DNA from: Actinomadura harenae
Lineage (GTDB): Bacteria; Actinomycetota; Actinomycetes; Streptosporangiales; Streptosporangiaceae
DNA length: 64,000 bases
Assembly (NCBI RefSeq): GCF_003696215.1
Contig: NZ_RFFG01000021.1
Coordinates: forward strand, 1-64,000
Reading direction: 5' to 3'
Shown piece after piece: positions 57,514-64,000 of the stretch; position 1 is the stretch's first letter; each line of letters starts with the position of its first letter. Position numbers and translations under genes: made by a program. The notes below the pieces were generated by a model. The model was not told the DNA's origin. It saw nothing but the letters and a program-made list of their open reading frames with translations, and did no database searches.

Positions 57514-57723
57514 GTGATGATCCTCGTCCTGGTCTCCATCATCGCGGTGTTCTTCGCCGGATGCGTCTGCGGGATCTTCGCGCTCATCGTCCTCGGCATC
57601 CACGCCGAGGAACGACGCGCCCGCACCAACAAGGTCCCGGGCACGGCCGGAACCGTCTCGCGACGCCTGCTTACTACCCGGACCAGCGACAAGCCGTCCA
57701 CCAAGGTCGGGGCTGGTCGATGA
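57514..57723 (+). CDS. Small membrane protein
   Basis: 69 residues from GTG 57514 (ATG 57517 adjacent). One N-terminal transmembrane segment (MMILVLVSIIAVFFAGCVCG and on), basic tail. Sandwiched 3 bp after zinc-ribbon 1 and overlapping zinc-ribbon 2 in ATGA. Possibly a spread (Spd)-like function; inferred from position only. Confidence 0.6.
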   Translation: MMILVLVSIIAVFFAGCVCGIFALIVLGIHAEERRARTNKVPGTAGTVSRRLLTTRTSDKPSTKVGAGR

Positions 57724-57875
57724 GGACGGCTCGCATGGTGCGCATCATCACCGGCCACGCCTGCTCGTGCGGCGCTCGCGTCGAGCCCGGGAAGCGCGGT
57801 TGCCGCAAATGTCGCGCCCGTGCCCGGTACGAGCGCCGCCGGGCGGGCGCCCGCTTCCCTGACCTGTGGAACTGA
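57720..57875 (+). CDS. Small zinc-ribbon-like protein 2
   Basis: 51 residues from ATG 57720. CSCGARVEPGKRGCRKCRAR mirrors CPCG ... CRKCRARSRY of the gene at 57349, so the two are paralogues. Basic C-terminus RYERRRAGARFPDLWN. Confidence 0.65.
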   Translation: MRTARMVRIITGHACSCGARVEPGKRGCRKCRARARYERRRAGARFPDLWN

Positions 57876-57900
57876 CCGAAAAGGGAGGTGAACCACCCTC

Positions 57901-58092
57901 GTGACCATCACCGTTCCGCTCGTGGTCCTGGTCGGCGTGGCCGTGTGGGTCGCTTGGCGCTACATCGGCCTTCGGGTCTGGCACCTGGTCCTGTGCCTGG
58001 TGTTCGGGTTCCTGCTGGCGTCCAGCGCCGCCGCGCCGAGCATTGACCGCCTGCTCACCGGCCTCGTCCGGATGGTCACCACCAAGCACTGA
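57901..58092 (+). CDS. Small membrane protein, possible Spd-like
   Basis: 63 residues from GTG 57901 with GGGAGGTGA about 12 bp before it. Two hydrophobic segments (VPLVVLVGVAVWVAWRYIGL and VWHLVLCLVFGFLLASSAA). Next to the Tra genes, where AICEs encode spread proteins; no family match claimed. Confidence 0.6.
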   Translation: MTITVPLVVLVGVAVWVAWRYIGLRVWHLVLCLVFGFLLASSAAAPSIDRLLTGLVRMVTTKH

Positions 58093-58121
58093 CCACCCCG
58101 GAAGCGAAGGAGGGATGCCTA

Positions 58122-58460
58122 GTGCCCAACCCGCCGACGTCCACCACGGTCAACCTCACGGAGGTCCGCGAGAAGAGCCGTATCGCCCGAGAGATCGTCT
58201 CCTACCTCGACGATGCCCTTCCGTCCATGGCGGAACTGTGGCGGCGCATTTACGCCGCTCTCGCCGACACCCTCATGTTGATCGTGGAGATCAACCGCCT
58301 CAACGCCGCCAACCGCCTGCTCCGCGACGACTGCGCTAACCTCCTCGCCGCTGCCCGAGCCACCCTCGGCGCGGCCGACGAGGGCACCGACCCCGACCCG
58401 CTCTACTACGTGCGCGACGAGGTCAACGCCCAACAGCAGCGCCATCGGGACGGCGCATGA
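58122..58460 (+). CDS. Helical hypothetical protein preceding Tra
   Basis: 112 residues from GTG 58122. Mostly amphipathic helix (VREKSRIAREIVSYLDDALP, ALADTLMLIVEINRLNAANR), probably coiled. The stop overlaps the Tra start in ATGA. Such a gene commonly precedes Tra in AICEs; role unknown. Confidence 0.65.
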   Translation: MPNPPTSTTVNLTEVREKSRIAREIVSYLDDALPSMAELWRRIYAALADTLMLIVEINRLNAANRLLRDDCANLLAAARATLGAADEGTDPDPLYYVRDEVNAQQQRHRDGA

Positions 58461-60262
58461 GTAGCCGCAACGCCAAGATGCGGCGGCACGCCCGCAAGAT
58501 GCGCCGCAACGGCCTACAGCCCATGGTCGTCATCGACGCCAACGATCGGCTTCCGGACCTGGTCGGCGTGGTCATCGCGCGGACGGTGTGGCGCTACCGC
58601 TCCGAACTCGCCCCGCCCGCTCTGGCGCTGACGCTGTTCCTCATGGGTGCGTCCCTCCACGCCGGCCACCCGGCGTGGTGGTGGCGCGCCCTCGTCGGCG
58701 CGGCGATCGCCGCGTGCCTGCTCGCGTTCCTCGGCGGACGCGTCGGCCTGTCGCTGCGCGCTGAGCGCTATTACGCCGCCGCTGTCGTCGCAGCGGCGGG
58801 GAGCTGGCTGGCGTCCGCCATCAGCCTCGGCGCGCTGTACGGGTTCCTGCCGCAACTCCTCACCGCTGAGACGGTCGTCCTCGGCGTCCCCTGGTGGACC
58901 CACCGCAGACGACGCGCCCGCGTCAGCGTCGAGCGGCAACTCGCCGCATGGCCGGAGATCTCCAAGGCCATCGGCCTTCCCGGCTCACGGCTGCAAACGG
59001 CCGTGGTGGACGTGTGGGGATGGCGAGCACGCTTCGCCCTCGCCCGAGGCCAGACCATCCAAGACGCGACCGCCAAGATCCCCGCGATCGAATCGGCACT
59101 CGGCACGTTCCGCGGAGCGGTCCGCGTCCTGCCCACGCGCGACGACAAGGCCAACCGGTTCGAGCTGCGCGTCCTCAACATCGACCCGCACGGCGACGCC
59201 ATCCCGTGGCCCGGACCGTCCGTCACGACCATCAACGAGCCCATCGACCTCGGACCGTTCGAGGACGCCACCGCAGCGCGCATCCTGTTCCTGCGTCGAC
59301 ACGGCCTCATTGGAGGCGTCGCCGGTTCCGGCAAGAGCGGCGGGATCAACGTCCTCATGGGTAACCTCACCGCCTGCCGAGACGTCGTGATCTGGGCCAT
59401 CGACCTCAAACGCGGCATGGAGTTGCAGCCGTGGGCGTCCTGCATCGACCGCCTCGCCACCACACCCGAGCAAGCCCGCGTCCTGCTGCACGACGCCGTG
59501 GCGGTCCTGGAAGCCCGCGCATCCTGGCTCGCCGCCAACGGTCGCCGTGTCTGGGAGCCGTCCCCGGACATGCCCGCCCTGGTCATCGTCATCGATGAGT
59601 TCGCCGAACTCGCCGAGGACGCCCCCGAGAGCGCGAGTGACACCGACTCGATCGCGCGCCGAGGGCGGGCCGTCGCCGTCCAGCTCATCGCTGCGACCCA
59701 GCGTCCGACACAGAAGGCCATGGGACGCGGCGCCGTCCGCTCCCAGATGGACGTCAGGGTCAGCTTCCGCGTCCGCGAGCGCAAAGACGTCGACCTCATC
59801 CTTGGGCAAGGCATGCTTGCCGCCGGCTGGCACGCCCACACCCTCAACGCACCCGGCAAGTTCCTGTTGTCGGCACCTGAGCACGACGTTCCGCGCCGCG
59901 CCCGCGCCTACCTGCTCGCCGACGAGACCGTAGCCCGCACCGCAGAACACCACGCCGACCAGCGCCCCGCGCTCGACGCCATCTCACGGACGGCCATCGA
60001 AGAGGCACAAGCGGGCCTCACCGCACCCACGAACGTCCCCGAACCCACCTCCGTTGCGGGGGACGCCGACGACCCTGACGCGGCGCTCATGGCCGTCCTG
60101 AGCGGCGCGCCGGATGAGGGGACGCCCGTCCAACTCCTGATCCAGGCGACGGGGATGAGTCGTCCGTGGATCTACCAGAGGCTCCGTCACCACGCCCAGA
60201 ACGGCCGCGTCACCCAGGTCTCCCGAGGACGATGGCGCGCCGCCGACCGCCACTCTCAGTAA
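58457..60262 (+). CDS. FtsK/SpoIIIE-type DNA translocase (TraSA/TraB-like)
   Basis: 601 residues from ATG 58457. The N-terminus has about four hydrophobic segments (58-140). The motor has Walker A GVAGSGKS near residue 287 and Walker B ALVIVIDEFAEL near 378, then IAATQRPTQKA as the sensor region. The last 65 residues (MAVLSGAPDEGTPVQLLIQA ... MSRPWIYQRLRHHA) form a winged-helix-like domain in the place of FtsK gamma/TraB recognition helices. Moves double-stranded DNA between mycelial cells during AICE transfer. Confidence 0.92.
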   Translation: MSSRNAKMRRHARKMRRNGLQPMVVIDANDRLPDLVGVVIARTVWRYRSELAPPALALTLFLMGASLHAGHPAWWWRALVGAAIAACLLAFLGGRVGLSLRAERYYAAAVVAAAGSWLASAISLGALYGFLPQLLTAETVVLGVPWWTHRRRRARVSVERQLAAWPEISKAIGLPGSRLQTAVVDVWGWRARFALARGQTIQDATAKIPAIESALGTFRGAVRVLPTRDDKANRFELRVLNIDPHGDAIPWPGPSVTTINEPIDLGPFEDATAARILFLRRHGLIGGVAGSGKSGGINVLMGNLTACRDVVIWAIDLKRGMELQPWASCIDRLATTPEQARVLLHDAVAVLEARASWLAANGRRVWEPSPDMPALVIVIDEFAELAEDAPESASDTDSIARRGRAVAVQLIAATQRPTQKAMGRGAVRSQMDVRVSFRVRERKDVDLILGQGMLAAGWHAHTLNAPGKFLLSAPEHDVPRRARAYLLADETVARTAEHHADQRPALDAISRTAIEEAQAGLTAPTNVPEPTSVAGDADDPDAALMAVLSGAPDEGTPVQLLIQATGMSRPWIYQRLRHHAQNGRVTQVSRGRWRAADRHSQ

Positions 60263-60271
60263 CTCGTCTAC

Positions 60272-60322
60272 GTCTACGTCTCGCGTGCGCCTGCACGTAT
60301 GGCGCATAGACGAGACGTAGAC
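60272..60322. repeat. Inverted repeat after tra (possible clt or terminator)
   Basis: GTCTACGTCTCG (60272-60283) / CGAGACGTAGAC (60311-60322), perfect 12-bp arms, with inner arms CGTGC / GCACG in the 27-nt loop; an extra GTCTAC unit sits just upstream. It could end tra transcription or be the site bound by Tra (clt), which in related elements lies beside tra. Confidence 0.5.
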
Positions 60323-60414
60323 ATGCACGAAGAACATCACTCACCGTGACGAACGGAGATGATGCCCGACCAACACGACACCCCGAGCACACGACTCGGG
60401 AGAAGGAGGTGAGC

Positions 60415-60588
60415 GTGCAGGCATACACCGTCGAACAAGTCGCCGACATCCTCCAGGTCGGCCGCGACAAGGTCTACGCCCTCATCCGCACCGGCCGACT
60501 CCGCAGCATCAAGATCGGCAAGCTGCGCCGCATCACTGACCAGCACCTCGCCGAGTTCATCGCCTCCCTCGAAGACGCCCACCACTGA
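60415..60588 (+). CDS. xis: Excisionase (Xis), MerR/HTH_17-like
   Basis: 57 residues from GTG 60415, AAGGAGG 5 bp before it; a longer frame from 60346 lacks a ribosome site. YTVEQVADILQVGRDKVYAL ... RTGRLRSIKIGKLRRI is the helix-turn-helix of AICE excisionases. It sits 118 bp before int, the typical AICE arrangement, and should promote excision from tRNA-Val. Confidence 0.9.
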   Translation: MQAYTVEQVADILQVGRDKVYALIRTGRLRSIKIGKLRRITDQHLAEFIASLEDAHH

Positions 60589-60594
60589 CAGACC

Positions 60595-60623
60595 GGAGGG
60601 CGGCCCACCAAAGGCCGCCCTCC
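60595..60623 (+). terminator. Terminator between xis and int
   Basis: Perfect 11-bp stem GGAGGGCGGCC (60595-60605) / GGCCGCCCTCC (60613-60623), 7-nt loop, 6 bp after the xis stop. It separates xis transcription from int. Confidence 0.7.
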
Positions 60624-60627
60624 GAAC

Positions 60628-60650
60628 CTAGGGACGTCTAGGGACGTCTT
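60628..60650. promoter_or_regulatory. AICE operator, int copy
   Basis: 23 bp containing TAGGGACGTC twice at 10-bp spacing, exact reverse complement of 52657-52679. It lies 57 bp before the integrase start, just downstream of the xis terminator, where it could block the int promoter. Confidence 0.65.
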
Positions 60651-60706
60651 GAGTTATCGTCCGAGGTGAAGCCGCGCCCCCAGCGCGGGGGACAAGGAGG
60701 TTTCTC

Positions 60707-61936
60707 TTGGCGAAAATCATGATCGGCAAGTACGAGGCCACGATCTACGAGGAGGGCAACGGCTACACCGGAGCCATCTCCCTCGGCTTCCTTCCGGACG
60801 GAAGGCGCAACCGCGCCAAGAGAAAGGGGCGCACCAAGGACATCGTCAAGGCCAAGCTCAAGAAGCTCGCCGACGAGCTGGAGGCGGGAGTCACGAGCGC
60901 CGAGAGCTACACCGTCACTGACGCCGTGCGGGACTGGCTCGACAAGGGACTCAAAGACAGGGACCCCGACACGGTCACCACGAACCGCATCCTCGCCGAG
61001 AAGCACATCATCCCCAACATCGGGAAGGCCAAGCTGACGAAGCTTCGTGCCGACGACGTGGACGAGTGGCTTGATGGCCTCACCGACAAGCTGTCCACTC
61101 GGACGCTCCTCGGCGTCCACTCGATCCTCAAGCGCTCTATCCGGCAGGCGCAGGCGCGCGACAAGGTGATCCGGAACGTCGCCGAACTGGTCACCACGCC
61201 CAAGGGCAAGGTGGGGCGTCCGAGCAAGTCGCTCACCCTGGAGCAGGCCAAGGCGGTGCTCAAGGCTGCGGAGTCGTCAGAGCTTCACGCCTACATCGTC
61301 CTCAGCCTCATGACCGGTGTGCGTACGGAGGAGGCGCGGGCGCTTCGCTGGATGCATGTTCTCGCGTGGGACGCGAAGGCGAAGGAGTGGCGTCCGGTCG
61401 CTGAGGCTGGATTCAACCGCAAGCGGTTCGCCATCTACGTGTGGCGGTCGGTCCGCAAGCACGGCGACACCAAGACCAGGAAGTCACGTCGCACTCTGGA
61501 GATCCCGAAGGGCGTCGCCGACGCCCTCAAGGTTCAGCACACCCGGCAGGCTAAATGGAAGCTCAAGGCGGGGGAAGATTGGCAGGACGACAACCTCGTG
61601 TTCTGCACCCGGTCCGGCCGTCCGCTCGACGCGGGCAACGTCCGTCGTGCGTTCCGGGCGGTCACTCGCCGCGCGGACATCGGTGAGGACTGGGTTCCGC
61701 GCGAACTGCGCCACTCGTTCGTCTCGATCATGAGCGACAGCGGCGTCCCGATCGAGACCATCGCAGACCTCGTCGGCCACGCCGGTACCTCCGTGACGGA
61801 GAAGGTCTACCGCCACCAGCTCAAGCCCGTGATCACCCAGGGCGCGCAGACGATGCACGGCATCTTCGGCGACGCCCCCGAGAAGAAGGCCCGACGTTCC
61901 CAGAGGCGTCGGCCTGCGTCCGTGACGTCCGCGTGA
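60707..61936 (+). CDS. int: Tyrosine-family integrase
   Basis: 409 residues from TTG 60707, AAGGAGG 6 bp before it. The N-terminal arm-binding part (IGKYEATIYEEGNGYTGAIS) and SAM-like core-binding domain (about 65-165) precede the catalytic domain: Arg206 in RTEEARAL, Arg335 in PRELRHSFVS, His in GHAGTS, Tyr368 in KVYRH. The LRHS pattern without the leading His is usual in AICE integrases. It acts on the 44-bp att in tRNA-Val, which lies 91 bp downstream. Confidence 0.95.
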   Translation: MAKIMIGKYEATIYEEGNGYTGAISLGFLPDGRRNRAKRKGRTKDIVKAKLKKLADELEAGVTSAESYTVTDAVRDWLDKGLKDRDPDTVTTNRILAEKHIIPNIGKAKLTKLRADDVDEWLDGLTDKLSTRTLLGVHSILKRSIRQAQARDKVIRNVAELVTTPKGKVGRPSKSLTLEQAKAVLKAAESSELHAYIVLSLMTGVRTEEARALRWMHVLAWDAKAKEWRPVAEAGFNRKRFAIYVWRSVRKHGDTKTRKSRRTLEIPKGVADALKVQHTRQAKWKLKAGEDWQDDNLVFCTRSGRPLDAGNVRRAFRAVTRRADIGEDWVPRELRHSFVSIMSDSGVPIETIADLVGHAGTSVTEKVYRHQLKPVITQGAQTMHGIFGDAPEKKARRSQRRRPASVTSA

Positions 61937-61982
61937 CGGTGGTTCCCCGTTTGGCTCCCCATCCATGATCAGAAAAGCAAAA

Positions 61983-62010
61983 AGGCCGATTCCTTGATCG
62001 GAATCAGCCT
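61983..62010 (+). terminator. Integrase terminator
   Basis: AGGCCGATTCC (61983-61993) / GGAATCAGCCT (62000-62010), one mismatch, 6-nt loop, between int and att. The counterpart at 48738 differs only slightly. Confidence 0.65.
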
Positions 62011-62027
62011 CTGAGCTGGTCTTGCGG

Positions 62028-62071
62028 GGTGGGCGATACTGGGTTCGAACCAGTGACCTCTTCGGTGTGAA
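62028..62071. repeat. att copy 3 (attR within intact tRNA-Val)
   Basis: 44 bp identical to copies 1 and 2, running from just beyond the tRNA 3' end into the anticodon loop. It restores a complete tRNA gene on this side. Confidence 0.88.
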
Positions 62072-62101
62072 CGAAGCGCTCTCCCACTGAGCTAATCGCC
62101 C
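62030..62101 (-). tRNA. tRNA-Val, anticodon CAC
   Basis: 72 nt on the minus strand. Acceptor GGGCGAT pairs with ATCGCCC; D-arm AGCTC ... GAGC; anticodon stem CTTCG / CGAAG with loop TTCACAC, anticodon CAC; T-arm ACTGG-TTCGAAC-CCAGT; discriminator A; CCA not encoded. It is the integration target of the AICE. Confidence 0.95.
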
Positions 62102-62358
62102 CTGCTGGTCGGCCTTGCGGCGTTCCCGGCAGGAAGAACTCTAGCGCATGTCGGGGGGTGTTCGCGCATCGTCGGGTGGGGGTGGTTCGGGAGGGGGCCG
62201 GTGGGGTGAGGGGGCGGTGCGGAGAGGCTGGGCGGGTGGGGTGGATCATGGGTTGAGGTGGGGTTTTGCGGAAATCGGGGGCGGGGATGGGGTGTCCCTT
62301 GTGGCCCGGTTCTGTGGGGATTGGGACGATCGTAGCGATCAGTGACAGGAGGATCGCA

Positions 62359-62766
62359 ATGGGTTCGCTTCTCAATCCGTATCTAGTGTTCGGCGGGCAG
62401 GCCCGCGCGGCGATGGAGCACTACCAGAAGGTGTTCGGCGGGGAGCTCAGGGTCATGCTGTTCGGGGAGTTCGGGCAGACCGATCCGGAGCTGAAGGACC
62501 AGGTCATGCATGCCATGCTCGAGACCTCGGCGGGGTTCACGCTGATGGCGTCGGACACGCCGCCCGGCATGAGCGCGCGGGGGCCGGGGAACGTGTCGAT
62601 CTCGGTGAGCGGGGACGACGAGGGGGAGTTGCGGCGGTACTGGGCCGGGCTGTCCGACGGGGGCAGCGTCCAGCTGGCGCTGGAGAAGCAGATGTGGGGC
62701 GACGTGTTCGGTCAGTGCACCGACCGGTTCGGCGTCGAGTGGATGGTGAACATCTCCGCGTCCTGA
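62359..62766 (+). CDS. VOC/PhnB-like glyoxalase-fold protein
   Basis: 135 residues from ATG 62359, ACAGGAGGA 5 bp before it. LLNPYLVFGGQARAAMEHYQ then KVFGGEL, and HAMLETSAGFTLMASDTP, fit the PhnB-like VOC proteins (double beta-alpha-beta-beta-beta fold). It ends GDVFGQCTDRFGVEWMVNIS, another hallmark. Enzyme activity unassigned. The preceding 250 bp (62102-62358) are G-rich and hold no gene. Confidence 0.9.
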   Translation: MGSLLNPYLVFGGQARAAMEHYQKVFGGELRVMLFGEFGQTDPELKDQVMHAMLETSAGFTLMASDTPPGMSARGPGNVSISVSGDDEGELRRYWAGLSDGGSVQLALEKQMWGDVFGQCTDRFGVEWMVNISAS

Positions 62767-62844
62767 GGCCCGGTGAGGGGGTGGCCCCGTGTGCCTGATG
62801 GTGCGCGGGGTCTGCGCGGTGATGCGTCAATCGCGGGCGAAGCG

Positions 62845-62858
62845 TGCAACATTTTGCA
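62845..62858. promoter_or_regulatory. LacI-type operator candidate
   Basis: TGCAACATTTTGCA (arms TGCAA / TTGCA) in the 173-bp gap before the ABC lipoprotein gene, similar to operators of LacI-family sugar regulators in actinomycetes. Confidence 0.45.
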
Positions 62859-62939
62859 ATCAGGTCTTGCTCTGATGATCGATTGCCTCTTACCGTTCAC
62901 GCACGCGAAACCCCCGAAAGGTGCATCTCATGCGCAAGA

Positions 62940-64000
62940 CCAAGGCGTCGGCAGGGCTGCTCTCGCTGGCTCTCGTCGGCGGCCTCGCCCTCACGGCGTG
63001 CGGCGGCTCCGACGGTGACGGCGGCGGCAAGGGCGGAGAGTTCACCTACTGGTCGATGTGGCGGCAGGAGGAGCCACAGGCCAAGGTGATCAAGGCCGCG
63101 GTCGACCGGTACGAGAAGGACTCCGGTGCCAAGGTCAAGATCGTCTGGCAGGGCCGGGACATCCGCAAGAAGATCGGTCCCGCGATCGCCGCCAACCAGG
63201 CGCCCGACCTGTGGGACCAGGGCGCGGACGTGATCTTCTCCAACACGGTGAAGAACGGCCAGGCCGCGGACCTGTCCTCGGTGTACGACGCGCAGGTGCC
63301 GGGCGAGAGCGCCAAGGTGTCGGACGTCATCACCGCCAAGTACACCGACACCCTGCCCGCCGGCCCGGACGGCGGCAAGAAGTGGATCGTCCCCTACGAG
63401 CTGGTCTCGGCGAACCTGTACTACGACGGCGCGGACCCGGCGCTCGCGGACGCGGCGAAGATCGCCACCATGGACGACCTGACGAAGCTCTGCGACGCCC
63501 TGAAGTCCAAGGGCAAGGCGTGCTTCACCACCGAGGGCGACGACGGCTGGTCCAGCTCGCTCTGGCTGGACTACCTGCTGGCCCGCGAGGGCGGCGGCCT
63601 CGGCAAGATCGCCGCCGACAAGTCCGGCGCGGGCTGGGACTCCCCGGCGGTGCTCGCCGCCGCCCGCGACGTGGAGAAGCTGGTCAAGGGCGGGTACTTC
63701 CTCAAGGGGTACGACGCGTCCAAGCTGCCCGCGCAGGAGACCAACTGGGCGCAGGGCAAGGCCGCGTTCTTCCTGAACGGCTCGTGGGTGGACAGCGAGA
63801 CCGCCACCCAGCGCTCGCCGAAGTTCAAGTTCGCCGCGATCAACTTCCCGGCGGTCAAGGCGGGCGGACCGGCCGAGGCGAACGCGATCATGTTCGGGTT
63901 CTCGGTGCCCAAGCGCGCCAAGCACGCCGACGCGGCGAAGAAGTTCATCGCGAGCTTCATCAAGAAGGACAACCTGTCCGGCATCGCCACCGAGGCCAAG
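62940..64000 (+). CDS. ABC transporter sugar-binding lipoprotein, 3' end missing
   Basis: At least 353 residues; the gene runs off the window. ATG 62940 after GAAAGG (spacing 10). A short signal peptide with lipobox LTAC (Cys near residue 21), then a Gly-rich linker and a family-1 extracellular solute-binding domain (YWSMWRQEEPQAKVIKAAVD, FFLNGSWVDSETATQ). Binds a sugar outside the cell for an ABC permease presumably encoded downstream. Confidence 0.92.

Larger units (their letters stand above)
51612..62071. mobile_element. AICE integrated at tRNA-Val(CAC)
   Basis: 10,460 bp between identical 44-bp att copies. Contents in order: HTH/PLD-like regulator, three small overlapping genes, KorSA-like GntR, HD phosphohydrolase (Mdp-like), Imm1-like protein, a decayed HD copy, a membrane protein, Nudix (Nud-like), a second HTH/PLD-like regulator, small zinc-ribbon and membrane proteins, FtsK-type Tra, Xis and Int. 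The Kor/Nud/Mdp set is known from pSAM2/pMEA-type AICEs. A Rep gene (RepAM, RepSA or primase-polymerase) is not recognisable. att1 at 48783 could allow excision of a longer 13.3-kb segment. Confidence 0.88.

Overview
The window is very GC-rich DNA with GTG/TTG starts, BTAD/SARP and ECF regulators, many TetR/PadR/MarR genes and an actinomycete-type integrative element. It comes from a filamentous actinomycete; gene content such as the CU044_5270-like anti-sigma partner suggests Actinomadura or another member of the Thermomonosporaceae/Streptosporangiales, but this is inferred from content, not from a marker gene.

Layout. (1) 0-7.6 kb: the end of an FtsX-type permease, then small regulator/effector pairs (HTH remnant + membrane protein, DeoR/Nudix, TetR/DHFR-like, PadR/membrane protein). 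(2) 7.7-24.2 kb: a non-ribosomal peptide locus. A SARP regulator and two translationally coupled NRPS genes lie on the minus strand, and a CmlA-like diiron hydroxylase is divergent. NRPS1 reads A-T-C-A-T. NRPS2 reads C-A-T-C-A-T-TE followed in the same polypeptide by a complete MFS exporter, and its TE carries Cys in place of the nucleophilic Ser. A tetrapeptide with a possible beta-hydroxylated residue is the simplest product model. (3) 24.3-44.7 kb: chromosomal accessory genes, namely an MFS exporter, secreted SGNH hydrolase with LysR, a fragment resembling a lantibiotic dehydratase C-terminal domain, a P-loop kinase, a secreted BNR-repeat protein, cupin with TetR, a class C serine hydrolase, ECF sigma with partner, acyltransferase, CBS protein, FAD monooxygenase with TetR, and a site-2 protease. 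(4) 44.7-62.1 kb: an integration hot spot at tRNA-Val(CAC). Three direct copies of a 44-bp att core (48783, 51612, 62028) bound a nearly complete actinomycete integrative and conjugative element (AICE; 51612-62071) and two older, decayed integrations to its left. (5) 62.1-64 kb: chromosome again, a VOC protein and the start of a sugar ABC transporter lipoprotein gene that runs off the window.

The intact AICE carries HTH regulators, a KorSA-like GntR regulator, an HD phosphohydrolase (Mdp-like), Nudix hydrolase (Nud-like), small zinc-ribbon and membrane proteins, an FtsK-type DNA translocase, Xis and Int. I see no replication initiator. A 23-bp element present in perfect inverted copies before the first HTH gene and before int suggests that one regulator controls both ends of the element.

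Most promising for follow-up: the TE-MFS fusion with a Cys-type TE next to a CmlA-like hydroxylase, and the layered att sites with duplicated, partly deleted Nudix/HTH/Imm1-like modules.
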